Shown: positions 8,944 to 19,688, counted from the first letter of the stretch. The stretch: DNA of 64,000 nt from Carnobacterium inhibens subsp. inhibens DSM 13024 (GCF_000746825.1 NZ_JQIV01000006.1:1240001-1304000); one strand, 5' to 3'. The notes: generated by a model from the letters alone, not told the origin. Program-made: numbers and translations.

Positions 8944-9855
8944 TTATCTTTTTTCTAATTCTGATTTCAAGAAATTTGCCAACTCCAACATAGCATATTT
9001 TCCTGCTGCTTTTTCAGCATCAGCGTTATAGTTGGTGTTTGTATTGACATCGTAAGCCTGAGCTTGTCCGTTAACATCAAAAATGAATTCAATGGCTGCT
9101 ACATCAATGTGTTGTCCTTTAAGGAATTGTTCATATTGTTCAATCTGTTCATTTGGCAATGAATCAATGATCGTAAATTTATTCGCTACTGGCACATCAC
9201 CAATTTGGCAGCTGTCTGCTGGGCATAATTCAAACCCATCACTTGAGTCGACTTTTACAGCATAAAAGAACTTTCCGCCAATGAATTCGGAGCGGACGAT
9301 CGTCCCATCAGCTGGCTTAACGTATGCTTGAATCAAACTGATGCCATCAATTGAGTCTTCAAATTCAGGGCCATCAACGTAAGCTTTTAGCTCTTCTATA
9401 GAGTTCAACAATCGAACTCCAAGACCTTTTCCAGCACGATTGTGTTTAATGATAAAAGGAAATTGATTTAACTTTTCAGCTGCTTTAAGAATGTTTTCTT
9501 TTCCTACAGCTCCATAAGTCTCTGGTGTCTTGATTCCATATTTTTGTAAGGCTAAATGTTGTTTCAATTTGCTTACTTCTAACTCGATGGCTTTAGTCCC
9601 ATTAAAGACCACCGCATGATGGCTTTCCAACCACGTTAAAAGATTATCCGTTAATTCAGGAGCGTATCGATGTCCGCGAGTATGCGAGGAAGCACTCATT
9701 CGATTATAAAAAATTCCTTCTGGAGGTTCTTCTTGAATATCAATCATGCCATCAGATAAATCCCATAATTCATAAGGAGCCTTTAGCTCATCTAATCGTG
9801 CTGTTAAATGTCTTGTCCAATCATTATTTTCATGTATAATATAAATTTTTTTCAC
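8944..9855 (-). CDS. RimK-like ATP-grasp ligase
   Basis: 303 aa, cytosolic. ATP-grasp features are visible: FPFIIKHNRAGKGLGVRL (Lys and glycine-rich loop that grasp ATP, about residues 132-150), a VRSEFIGG strand, and the terminal metal-binding motif AIEFIFDVNG...YDVNTNTNYN with the acidic/Asn residues that hold Mg2+. The enzyme class joins a carboxylate to an amine or thiol through an acyl phosphate; RimK and GshB are relatives. The substrates are unknown. It follows the symporter gene by 49 bp without a terminator, so both are probably expressed from the Cys-leader promoter at 11496-11524. That points to a substrate linked to cysteine or to the imported solute, as inference. Confidence 0.8.
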   Translation of the reverse strand: MKKIYIIHENNDWTRHLTARLDELKAPYELWDLSDGMIDIQEEPPEGIFYNRMSASSHTRGHRYAPELTDNLLTWLESHHAVVFNGTKAIELEVSKLKQHLALQKYGIKTPETYGAVGKENILKAAEKLNQFPFIIKHNRAGKGLGVRLLNSIEELKAYVDGPEFEDSIDGISLIQAYVKPADGTIVRSEFIGGKFFYAVKVDSSDGFELCPADSCQIGDVPVANKFTIIDSLPNEQIEQYEQFLKGQHIDVAAIEFIFDVNGQAQAYDVNTNTNYNADAEKAAGKYAMLELANFLKSELEKR

Positions 9856-9904
9856 GTTTATCTGCTCCCTGTGCTAGTTTATTTTTTTCTTGTTAGTTAG
9901 CTGT

Positions 9905-11158
9905 CTATTTCAGTTCTTTTGCCATTTGTACCCGTGTTTTACCGTAAGCCAATTCTTTTTCTGTCTGAGCAATAATAACTGGCGCTAATGCATTTCCAAT
10001 CACGTTAACTGCAGAACGACCCATATTGATAAAGAAATCTACTGAAACCATCAAAGCCACTCCTTCAGCCGGCAAGCCAAGTTGCGTCGCTGCCGCTAGT
10101 AACACTACGACCGCTCCTGATGGAACAGTTGCGATCCCTTTGGTAACAATCGTTAAGAATAAGACTAATGCAATAATTTCTCCTAACCCTAACGTTACAT
10201 CATACATATTAACAATAAACATAGTTGCTAAGCTAATATAGACACATGCTCCATTTAAATTAAATGAATAGCCTAGTGGTGTAACAAATGAAGAAACTGC
10301 TGGCGACACCCCATATTTCTTTAGTCGATCAATCAAAGAAGGCAAAACGACACTTGAACTTCCAGTCGTAAATACGACTAGGACAAGATCTCCAATAGTT
10401 TTTAATAAAGCAAAGTAAGGTATATGGAATAGCCAAGCTATAATGGGAAAAATCACAAAAACGACAACTGCAAATGCTACATACGTAAATAGGACAAATT
10501 GGCCTAATGAAAATAAGTTTCCGATTCCATAAGCTGCTATATCGTAAGCTAGAAAGCCGAATACTCCAATAGGCGCAAAGGAAATCGCATAGTCAATCAT
10601 TTTAAACATGGCTTGAGACCATGATTCAAAGAACGAAATAACAGGTTGAGCTTTTTCTCCTATTGAGACTAAAGCCAATCCGAGTAAGACGCCAAAAAAG
10701 AGGATCGGCAATAGATTGCCTTCTGCGAAAGCTTGAAATAGATTACTGGGTACAATACTCAAGAAAAAGGTTTGAAAATCAATCCCGCTGGCAATACCGT
10801 CAAGCGATTCAGTCGTCATGTTTCCCGCTTCAAAATGACTGCCGATAGCTGTCCATTTTCCGGCTAAGATACTCAGAATAATCAACCCTGTAGTGACCGA
10901 AAAAAAGTACACAAAAGATTTTCCCGCTACTTTCCCAAAACTTTTAGTATCACTGATGTTGACGATAGCTAAAATAATGACTGGGAAAATAAGCGGTATA
11001 ATGATCATTTGAATTAAATTCATAAAAATCGTTCCAAAAATTTCCAATTGAAGTCCTACCGTTTTGCTAAAATAACCTACCACTATACCAGCCATAGCCC
11101 CTATCAGGACTTGTATCGTTAAACTGGGCTTTTTGATCCATTTTTTCTTCGTTTTCAT
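9905..11158 (-). CDS. Cation:dicarboxylate/amino acid symporter (DAACS family)
   Basis: 417 aa. The ATG at 11158 has GGAGG about 11 nt upstream; an in-frame ATG at 11194 lies in the leader terminator region and is less likely. It is an integral membrane protein with about eight helices and two hairpins. Family signatures are present: a TTGSSSVVLPSL serine-rich hairpin, GYSFNLNGACVY in place of NMDGT, and NMGRSAVNVIGNAL in TM8. The Arg of the TM8 motif is kept, while the Asp residues equivalent to GltPh D312, D394 and D405 are Asn. Relatives transport glutamate, aspartate, C4 acids or cystine (TcyP); the substrate here is open. The Cys-codon leader upstream suggests a cysteine or cystine link. 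Confidence 0.85.
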   Translation of the reverse strand: MKTKKKWIKKPSLTIQVLIGAMAGIVVGYFSKTVGLQLEIFGTIFMNLIQMIIIPLIFPVIILAIVNISDTKSFGKVAGKSFVYFFSVTTGLIILSILAGKWTAIGSHFEAGNMTTESLDGIASGIDFQTFFLSIVPSNLFQAFAEGNLLPILFFGVLLGLALVSIGEKAQPVISFFESWSQAMFKMIDYAISFAPIGVFGFLAYDIAAYGIGNLFSLGQFVLFTYVAFAVVVFVIFPIIAWLFHIPYFALLKTIGDLVLVVFTTGSSSVVLPSLIDRLKKYGVSPAVSSFVTPLGYSFNLNGACVYISLATMFIVNMYDVTLGLGEIIALVLFLTIVTKGIATVPSGAVVVLLAAATQLGLPAEGVALMVSVDFFINMGRSAVNVIGNALAPVIIAQTEKELAYGKTRVQMAKELK

Positions 11159-11192
11159 GGTCTTCTTTTCCTCCGATTCTATTAAAAAGTAC

Positions 11193-11226
11193 AAAAAAAG
11201 TGCATGAGCAACTTACACTCATGCAC
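11193..11226 (-). terminator. Leader terminator (attenuator) upstream of the symporter gene
   Basis: CTCATGCAC (11218-11226) and GTGCATGAG (11200-11208) are perfect 9-bp inverted copies with a 9-nt loop. On the minus strand seven T follow. It lies between the promoter/leader ORF and the symporter start, so it can only end leader transcripts. Part of its 5' arm can pair instead with 11366-11373 inside the leader ORF. Confidence 0.85.
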
Positions 11227-11328
11227 AGACGATCCATCTTTATTATTATTGACAAAAATCCCTAAACAACCTAAACAGGCACTTAGTTCTTTTGGAATAA
11301 ACTATAGAGCTGACCCTTACTTATTTAG

Positions 11329-11424
11329 TCAGAAAGAAGCCCTACGAAAAGATGATTGCTGATAACATGAGTGGTTCATACAACATGGACAACACAACAC
11401 GTTTAGACAATTCATCTTTTTCAT
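11329..11424 (-). CDS. 31-aa cysteine-rich leader peptide
   Basis: A short ORF with a strong Shine-Dalgarno site (AAGGAGG about 8 nt before the ATG) that begins MKKMNCLNVL and holds six Cys codons in 31, including the run CCPCC at codons 11-15. It starts 65 nt after the predicted transcription start and ends 103 nt before the terminator hairpin. Codons 18-20 (CACTCATG) are exactly complementary to the terminator 5' arm (CATGAGTG). This is the layout of a transcription-attenuation leader that senses charged tRNA-Cys by ribosome position. A functional small peptide cannot be excluded. There are no homologues I recognise. Confidence 0.7.
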   Translation of the reverse strand: MKKMNCLNVLCCPCCMNHSCYQQSSFRRASF

Positions 11425-11466
11425 ATTCGCTTCCTCCTTCTTGTTTTAGTTTGTTTTTCTCTAACG

Positions 11467-11478
11467 GTGAGCGCTCAC
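11467..11478. promoter_or_regulatory. Perfect palindrome GTGAGCGCTCAC in the leader
   Basis: A 12-bp perfect palindrome located at about +12 to +23 from the predicted start of the leader transcript. It closely resembles a symmetric LacI-type operator. It is a plausible repressor site; no LacI-family gene is in the window. Confidence 0.5.
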
Positions 11479-11495
11479 GCGTTTAAAGTAAGCTC

Positions 11496-11524
11496 ATTGT
11501 AACAATGTACTTTTTCACTGTCAA
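11496..11524 (-). promoter_or_regulatory. Strong sigma-A promoter of the leader-symporter-ligase operon
   Basis: TTGACA (11519-11524), 17 bp, TACAAT (11496-11501), read on the minus strand. The -35 is a perfect consensus. It begins 35 bp after the stop of the PfkB gene and gives a leader of about 330 nt before the symporter ATG. Confidence 0.85.
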
Positions 11525-11558
11525 CGTTTTCTTTCAAAAGTTCTTTCTTGCATGTTGA

Positions 11559-12482
11559 TTATCCTACTTTTTCTACCGTTACTTTCTTTTGTAAATTTTG
11601 TGCATCTCTGACGTTAAATGAAGTACTGTCTTTGTGTTGGACTTTACTAGCTGAACAAGCTGTGGCTAAGGTCAACGCGTCAACAAATGATTTCTTTTGT
11701 GCCAAACTTGCTAAAAATGAACCTACAAAACAATCACCAGCACCGGTATCATTTACGACAACAACTGTAGGAACGCCAATTTGATAGAACTCATTTCCAT
11801 GACCGCACAAACTGCCTTTTCCACCTTGAGAAACGATCACATACTCGATCGTCTTCGTTAATTCTTTAACGGTATCTACTAAAGATTCTCCTTGGGTTGA
11901 AAGTTCTTGGATCTCAAATCGATTCGGTTTAATAAAATTCACGCCTGCTTTTACTGCTGTCTTCAATGCTTCACCTGAAAGATCGCAAGCAATAAAGCAG
12001 CCAATACCTTTCAATAGTTCTAACAATTTTTCTAAATCAGTGATCTCAAAACCAGGCGGCATTGAACCTGCAATCAACACCGTATCCTCAGCTTCAACTT
12101 TTTCTTCAATTTTATCAAACAATAGAGACTTATCATAACTCGAAACAGCGTAACCCCGCTCTGTGATCAAAATACTGCCGCTGATGTTTTTTTCTAATAT
12201 TACATAACTTTCTCTAGTGGGTTTACCATAAATGTCCACAAAGTCATGGTTAATACCCTTTTCTTCTAATATCTTTTCAAGTTTGCTTTTATTTGTGGTG
12301 CCGCAAAATCCTAATGCCAGATTTTCTACTCCTAACTTACTCATAGCGTAGGAACCGTGGTGGCCTTTTCCACCTAAATCATAAGCAATACTTTCCAAAC
12401 GATTGTTTTTTTCTTTTGTTAATTCGTCTTCAAGATACAACAATCGATCAATTGTTGGATTTAACGTAATCGTATAAATCAT
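11559..12482 (-). CDS. PfkB-family sugar kinase (1-phosphofructokinase/tagatose-6-P kinase type)
   Basis: 307 aa. The PfkB signatures are both present: GGKGHHGSYAMSKLG near residues 37-51 and DTGAGDCFVGSF with the catalytic Asp at residue 250. The opening MIYTITLNPTIDR is typical of the FruK/LacC branch that phosphorylates ketohexose phosphates at C1 using ATP. There are no partner fru or lac genes beside it, so the exact sugar phosphate is open. A Shine-Dalgarno GAGGAGG lies 8 nt before the ATG. Confidence 0.85.
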   Translation of the reverse strand: MIYTITLNPTIDRLLYLEDELTKEKNNRLESIAYDLGGKGHHGSYAMSKLGVENLALGFCGTTNKSKLEKILEEKGINHDFVDIYGKPTRESYVILEKNISGSILITERGYAVSSYDKSLLFDKIEEKVEAEDTVLIAGSMPPGFEITDLEKLLELLKGIGCFIACDLSGEALKTAVKAGVNFIKPNRFEIQELSTQGESLVDTVKELTKTIEYVIVSQGGKGSLCGHGNEFYQIGVPTVVVVNDTGAGDCFVGSFLASLAQKKSFVDALTLATACSASKVQHKDSTSFNVRDAQNLQKKVTVEKVG

Positions 12483-12689
12483 TTAATATCCTCCTCTTAT
12501 AGACGCCGCTAATGTACTACGAATACTTGTTACATTATTCATTATAGCACTTAACTAAATCGTTTACACAACCAAGCTTTTTATTAACGATTTCAAGAAA
12601 AAAAGCGCATTCCTATCCCCGCTCCCATCGTGCTTGGAGGAGTGAGTTCTTTTTTCTGCTTCACTTTAACATGAACGTGCAAATTGCTT

Positions 12690-12790
12690 TGACGAAACAG
12701 TGACGCTCTTTTTGGTTATCACTGTTCCAACCAGAACAGTTGCACGAAAGTGTGAGAAAGCTTTTTATCCTCCACTTATTCGTGCAGCGT
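12690..12790. other. Stem-loop-rich intergenic segment in the 12483-12938 gap
   Basis: The 456-bp gap between the PfkB gene and the membrane-protein gene has no supportable CDS. It contains three nearby inverted repeats: CAGTGA/TCACTG (12698-12723), ACTGTTC/GAACAGT (12720-12739) and TGCACGAA/TTCGTGCA (12740-12785). It could be a structured leader of the kinase gene on the minus strand, a small RNA, or a relic. I see no known riboswitch consensus. Confidence 0.3.
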
Positions 12791-12862
12791 CGTTTAGTTG
12801 TCGTGAAAGGAATGAAAGGACCTCTTATATCCAAAATTGTGCTTGATTACTTGTATAAAGAC

Positions 12863-12895
12863 AAAAAAGTTCATTGCATTTTCACAATGAACTTT
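12863..12895 (-). terminator. Terminator of the malR-membrane protein unit
   Basis: AAAGTTCATTG and CAATGAACTTT are perfect 11-bp inverted copies; on the minus strand a run of T follows. It lies 44 nt beyond the stop at 12939. Confidence 0.8.
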
Positions 12896-12938
12896 CTTAA
12901 ATCGCTAAATTGTTGTCTTAGTCTTTTTTCTATGACAC

Positions 12939-13406
12939 TTAAATCAGTGACAGTCTAATAAAAGCAAAACAAACGAATGCAGATAACAATGCTAAAAACC
13001 CGCTGATAGTAAAAAGTATCACTGCTAAATGAGGTGTCGTTCCTTCTTTAGCAACTGTCAGCTCCACATTTTGTTTTATAGTCATCAAGCCTAAAATAAT
13101 AGACACGATATTTCCAGTCAGTAAATTGCTGAAGATAAAAATTAGCACTGTTCCCTTCCAAACTTTCTGGCTAATTTGGTTTTGTGCAGCTGATAAAACA
13201 ACAAACCAAAATAATGAAAGCAATGCGATCAACAACATTACAGGGTTCATAGGCTGACTAGTTAAATAAACTGAAAAAGTTTCTCCGCTTAAACTAGCGT
13301 TTACAGCAAAGTAAACAAAAAAGATAACCGGTGCTAAAATTAAATAACCGCGTAAAAAGAAAAATGGCTCAAACTTACTTTGCAAGCTGGATAAACTTTG
13401 TTTCAT
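12939..13406 (-). CDS. Integral membrane protein of unknown function
   Basis: 155 aa with ATG at 13406, one nucleotide after the stop of malR; AGGA inside the end of malR serves as ribosome site, so it is translationally coupled. Four hydrophobic helices are visible (about residues 18-38, 52-74, 88-110, 125-150). I recognise no family. The coupling to malR suggests a role with the alpha-glucoside operon or its regulation, but nothing in the protein proves this. Confidence 0.65.
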   Translation of the reverse strand: MKQSLSSLQSKFEPFFFLRGYLILAPVIFFVYFAVNASLSGETFSVYLTSQPMNPVMLLIALLSLFWFVVLSAAQNQISQKVWKGTVLIFIFSNLLTGNIVSIILGLMTIKQNVELTVAKEGTTPHLAVILFTISGFLALLSAFVCFAFIRLSLI

Positions 13407-13407
13407 C

Positions 13408-14187
13408 TTAGTGTTCCTGCCTTTCAATTTTATTTTGTTGGTAATAATCCAGATACGCTCTAAATAAAGAATCGGTGACTTGAAAAAGCGATAAGAAAGA
13501 AAAGATATCTTCTCCATTCAATACGATTGGTGTTGCTTGAAAATAAAGGTTATGGGTCGCCATAGAAGCTAAATTATTGTTTCTTAAGTTAGTGATCGAT
13601 AAAATGGGAATCCCTTTCAGTTTAAGCATGTTCATCTCGTCTTTAACTTCTTGGATATCGCCACTTAATGATAAAACAATCAATAAATCGTCTTCTGTGA
13701 TAGTCGACGCTGCGGCCATTTGCAACTCTCTTTGAGCAGAAAGAAGAATGAAAAACTTTTCTAATGGTACAAAATTTCGTCTGAAATCAGATAGAACATC
13801 TCTTTGTCCCCAACCTGTGCCATAACAAAAAATACGTTTAGCAGCATGGATTTCTTTTAAAATAGGTGATAAATCGGTTTGATTGAATAACTTTAAAGTT
13901 GCTTGACTATCTACACTTTGCATTGAGCTGAAACTCACTTGTTCCTCATTTATTTGCAATTGTTCGGAACCATTTTTTAAACTGTATTTGAATTCACTAA
14001 ACCCTGAAAAACCTAATTTTTTTGCCAACCTTACAATGGATGATTTCGAAGTAAGTGTTTTTTTGGCCAATTCAACAATAGGCATCGTTTGGCATTTATT
14101 TTTATGTTTCATAACGTATGATATAATTTGTAAATCATTTTCATTTAGTTCTTGGTAATGTTGATTAACGAGTACTTCTAGGTCCAA
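13408..14187 (-). CDS. malR: RpiR/MurR-family regulator of the maltose operon
   Basis: 259 aa. The N-terminal helix-turn-helix (residues 1-77) contains LAKKTLTSKSSIVRLAKKLG, a typical RpiR recognition region. The SIS sugar-phosphate-binding domain follows (about residues 105-240, with CYGTGWGQ and VLSLSGD). Gene order malP-malA-malR places it with the alpha-glucoside PTS and 6-phospho-alpha-glucosidase. The same three functions form the glv/mal operon of B. subtilis, where the RpiR-type protein activates the operon. It is separated from malA by a terminator-like hairpin, so its level may be lower or it may have its own promoter. Confidence 0.8.
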   Translation of the reverse strand: MDLEVLVNQHYQELNENDLQIISYVMKHKNKCQTMPIVELAKKTLTSKSSIVRLAKKLGFSGFSEFKYSLKNGSEQLQINEEQVSFSSMQSVDSQATLKLFNQTDLSPILKEIHAAKRIFCYGTGWGQRDVLSDFRRNFVPLEKFFILLSAQRELQMAAASTITEDDLLIVLSLSGDIQEVKDEMNMLKLKGIPILSITNLRNNNLASMATHNLYFQATPIVLNGEDIFSFLSLFQVTDSLFRAYLDYYQQNKIERQEH

Positions 14188-14217
14188 ATAAATCTCTCCC
14201 TGCTATTAACAATGTAC

Positions 14218-14250
14218 AAAAAAATGGAGCCATTTATCTCTCCATTTTTT
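14218..14250 (-). terminator. Terminator after malA
   Basis: AAAATGGAG and CTCCATTTT pair over a short loop with A and T runs on both sides, between the malA stop and the malR start. It probably limits read-through into malR. Confidence 0.7.
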
Positions 14251-14274
14251 CGTATACATTATTATAGCATATGA

Positions 14275-17270
<2,996 letters not shown>

Positions 17271-17297
17271 TTTCTTTTCATCTCCTTATTCTTTTTA

Positions 17298-17311
17298 TGA
17301 AATCGCTTCCA
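17298..17311 (-). promoter_or_regulatory. cre site (CcpA) in the malP leader
   Basis: TGGAAGCGATTTCA on the minus strand matches the catabolite-responsive element at all but one position. It lies just downstream of the promoter, a normal place for CcpA roadblock repression during growth on glucose. Confidence 0.75.
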
Positions 17312-17318
17312 TATACAG

Positions 17319-17347
17319 ACTATACCATCCTCTTTTTTTCAGTTCAA
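17319..17347 (-). promoter_or_regulatory. Promoter of malP-malA
   Basis: TTGAAC (17342-17347), 17 bp, TATAGT (17319-17324) on the minus strand, about 50 bp before the malP start. Confidence 0.75.
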
Positions 17348-17460
17348 TATTCAACCCTTCAAAAAAACCAGCGTTCCTTAATAGGTATTTTTTCCATTTC
17401 TCGGGAAATTTCCCACCTAATTTTATAAGGTGGCAGTCTCTTATTTCAATAATATAACTC

Positions 17461-17508
17461 AAAAAAAGAGCTTTAAATCAAGATGAATCATCATTGATCT
17501 AAAGCTCT
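17461..17508 (-). terminator. Terminator of the DUF1541 lipoprotein gene
   Basis: AGAGCTTTA...TCAA pairs with TTGA...TAAAGCTCT, followed by seven T on the minus strand, 26 nt after the stop. Confidence 0.85.
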
Positions 17509-17533
17509 AATTCTATTTTTAATTTTTCACTGT

Positions 17534-18172
17534 TTATTCTTCAGAAAGTTCATCTTCTGTTACCCATTTGTGATTTTTAACTGTATCACCGCCCGTTGTG
17601 GGTTCGTAATCAATCATATAAATCGTTGTTGTTTTTGAAGCTTCAATAGTTGCTGGCGCATCGTCCATTCCTTCCATGTGATCAGCTTCTAAAGTTACTT
17701 CAGTACCATTTGCAATAACTGACTCTCCTGCCTCTTCAATTTCTTCTTGAGTGACCCATTTATGATTTTCAACTCTTTCTGCGCCAGTCGTTGGTTGATA
17801 GGAAACTTCATAAACAGTTGTGTCAAAAGCTCCTACAATCGTCGCTTCAGCACCTTTCATTCCTTCCATGTGATCGGCTTGAATAATGGCTGTACTCCCT
17901 ACTTCATATTTTGGGTTTTCAGCTTTTTTAAGACCATCTGGTAACTCACCAGAATCGTCATGCATCATACTCTCCATATCCATGCCAGATTCGGAACTCA
18001 TCATACTAGAATCAGAACTCATCATCATACTTGAGTCATCCATGTTCATGCTTGTTGAACTGCTTGATTCTGAAGAAGCTGTATCAGTTTCTTCATTTCC
18101 TGTTCCACATGCTGCTAAGGTTAAAGTTGTAGCTAAAGTTGCCACCATTAAATAAATTTTTCTATTCTTCAT
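17534..18172 (-). CDS. YdhK-like lipoprotein with two DUF1541 repeats
   Basis: 212 aa. The lipobox LAAC gives lipidated Cys22. A Ser/Met-rich linker (about residues 30-75) includes repeated DSSMM-like units. Two DUF1541 repeats follow, each with ADHMEGM and ending NHKWVT (about 92-145 and 155-208). The His/Met-rich ADHMEGM pattern could bind a metal such as copper; this is inference. Relatives often sit near copper-handling genes, but here the neighbours are the mal and phn operons. Monocistronic with its own terminator. Confidence 0.8.
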   Translation of the reverse strand: MKNRKIYLMVATLATTLTLAACGTGNEETDTASSESSSSTSMNMDDSSMMMSSDSSMMSSESGMDMESMMHDDSGELPDGLKKAENPKYEVGSTAIIQADHMEGMKGAEATIVGAFDTTVYEVSYQPTTGAERVENHKWVTQEEIEEAGESVIANGTEVTLEADHMEGMDDAPATIEASKTTTIYMIDYEPTTGGDTVKNHKWVTEDELSEE

Positions 18173-18438
18173 TCATTCCCCATCCTTTCAAGTTTTCAAA
18201 CTATCTTGCTAAAGTACTAAACGATCAGTCTATTTCTACGCATTCAGTGTAAAAGTAACAACATTTAAAAACAATTATTTTAACTTCAAAAAAAAATACT
18301 ACTATTCTACTGTATGCCTTTATGCCCTTGCTATAAAGGTGTCAAGAATATCACTCGCATACTAAGATCGCACCACAATCGTTTACATAAACAATACAAA
18401 AAATCTATTTTAAATTAACGTTCGTATTTTATACTGAC

Positions 18439-18450
18439 TTTAACGTTAAA
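18439..18450. promoter_or_regulatory. Palindrome TTTAACGTTAAA upstream of phnD
   Basis: A 12-bp perfect palindrome in the 457-bp AT-rich gap before phnD. Related AACGTT cores occur near 18413-18422 and at 18585-18594 (TTAAACGTTT). They may be binding sites of a regulator of the phn operon. The rest of the gap has no CDS that I can support. Confidence 0.35.
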
Positions 18451-18565
18451 TGTTAAATCATTATTTGAAATTCATTTACTTGATATCTTCTCATAAAATA
18501 ATCAAATAACCGAACGATTTTATTTTATATATTTCAAAAAAAGGATATCTTTTAAATAATACGAA

Positions 18566-18574
18566 TGATATAAT
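18566..18574 (+). promoter_or_regulatory. Extended -10 of the phnD promoter
   Basis: TGA directly precedes TATAAT (18569-18574), an extended -10 element, 56 bp before the phnD ATG. The -35 is poor, so an activator may be required. Confidence 0.5.
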
Positions 18575-18629
18575 ACTAAACGTGTTAAACGTTTGTACAA
18601 AATACAAAATCACAGGAGGATTTAATTAC

Positions 18630-19688
18630 ATGCACAAGAAGTTTGGTAAGTACATAGGAGTAGCTTTACTAGCGGGACTATTGGTTGGATGTGGAAATGA
18701 AGCTGCCAGCAGCGAAACGGCAGCTTCAAATACAGATGGAACAATTAAACTCGATACACTTTCAGTTGGCTTTGTTCCTTCACGAGATCCTGAAGAAATC
18801 GTTACTGCAACAGAACCATTAAAAGATTTGTTGATTGACGAAATGGCCAATCAAGGTTATGACATCGGAGAAGTTGACATCACAGTTGGAACCAACTATG
18901 AAGCTGTTGGAGAATCTCTTTCAGCTGGGACGTTAGATGTTGGATTTATACCAGGCGGAACTTATGTATTATACGATGACGGTGCTGAGGTAATTTTAAC
19001 TTCTACTAGAGCTGGATTAAGCATTGACTCTGATATTCCAGCTGATTGGAATGAAAATGCTCCTACTGAACCAACGGATGAGCAAGTAACCTCTTACCGT
19101 TCATTGATTATCGCAGGCCCTTCTGAAAAAGGACAAGAGTTAGCTGCTAAAATCAATAATGGCGAGGAATTAACTTTTGAAGATATGAACAGTGCTTCTT
19201 GGAGTGTAATGTCTTCTTCTTCTTCAGCAGGTTATATTTACCCAACATTATGGTTAAATGAAAATTTTGGAAAATCAATTACAGACTTAGACAAAGTAGT
19301 TCAAGCTGATTCATACGGAAGTTCATTTGCACGTCTTGCTTCTGAACAAGTTGACCTTTTGGTTACCTTTGCTGATGGCAGAAGAGATTATGAAGATACA
19401 TGGACTTCAGAATACGGAAGAACAGAAAATATTTGGGACGAAACAGCCGTAGTCGGCGTTACTCCTGGCATTTACAATGACACGATAAGTGTCAGCAAAA
19501 ACTCTGAGAAAATGGATGAAGAGTTAAAAGCTGCTTTACAAGAAGCCTTTATCAACATCTCTGAAACCGAAGAAGGAAAAGAAGTGATCTCCGTTTATAG
19601 TCACGAAGGTTACCAAGTAACGGAAGATGCCGATTACGATGATGAAAGAGCCGCTCAAAAAATCGTACAAGATCTAGGGATTCAATAA
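18630..19688 (+). CDS. phnD: Phosphonate/phosphate-type ABC binding lipoprotein
   Basis: 352 aa. The ATG at 18630 follows AGGAGG by 10 nt; a longer in-frame reading from 18582 has no ribosome site. The lipobox LVGC places the lipidated Cys at residue 21. The PhnD family is recognised by GFVPSRDPEEI, the SAGTLDVGFIPGGTYVLY segment (about residues 100-117), and SSSSAGYIYP (serines that bind the phosphonate group in EcPhnD relatives). It delivers phosphonate, phosphite or a phosphate ester to PhnCE. First gene of a five-gene operon with a nucleotidase. The exact ligand is unknown. Confidence 0.88.
   Translation: MHKKFGKYIGVALLAGLLVGCGNEAASSETAASNTDGTIKLDTLSVGFVPSRDPEEIVTATEPLKDLLIDEMANQGYDIGEVDITVGTNYEAVGESLSAGTLDVGFIPGGTYVLYDDGAEVILTSTRAGLSIDSDIPADWNENAPTEPTDEQVTSYRSLIIAGPSEKGQELAAKINNGEELTFEDMNSASWSVMSSSSSAGYIYPTLWLNENFGKSITDLDKVVQADSYGSSFARLASEQVDLLVTFADGRRDYEDTWTSEYGRTENIWDETAVVGVTPGIYNDTISVSKNSEKMDEELKAALQEAFINISETEEGKEVISVYSHEGYQVTEDADYDDERAAQKIVQDLGIQ

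Noticed and set aside
11067-11246. Second Cys-containing ORF across the leader terminator (starts MDRLCMSVSCSC)
   Set aside because: There is no Shine-Dalgarno site, and it runs out of frame into the symporter gene.
11235-11424. T-box or SAM riboswitch in the symporter leader
   Set aside because: No T-box AGGGTGGNACCGCG core or SAM-I core is present; a leader ORF with terminator explains the layout.
12740-12958. 72-codon plus-strand ORF
   Set aside because: No ribosome site, no recognisable domain, and it overlaps a hairpin and the end of the membrane-protein gene.
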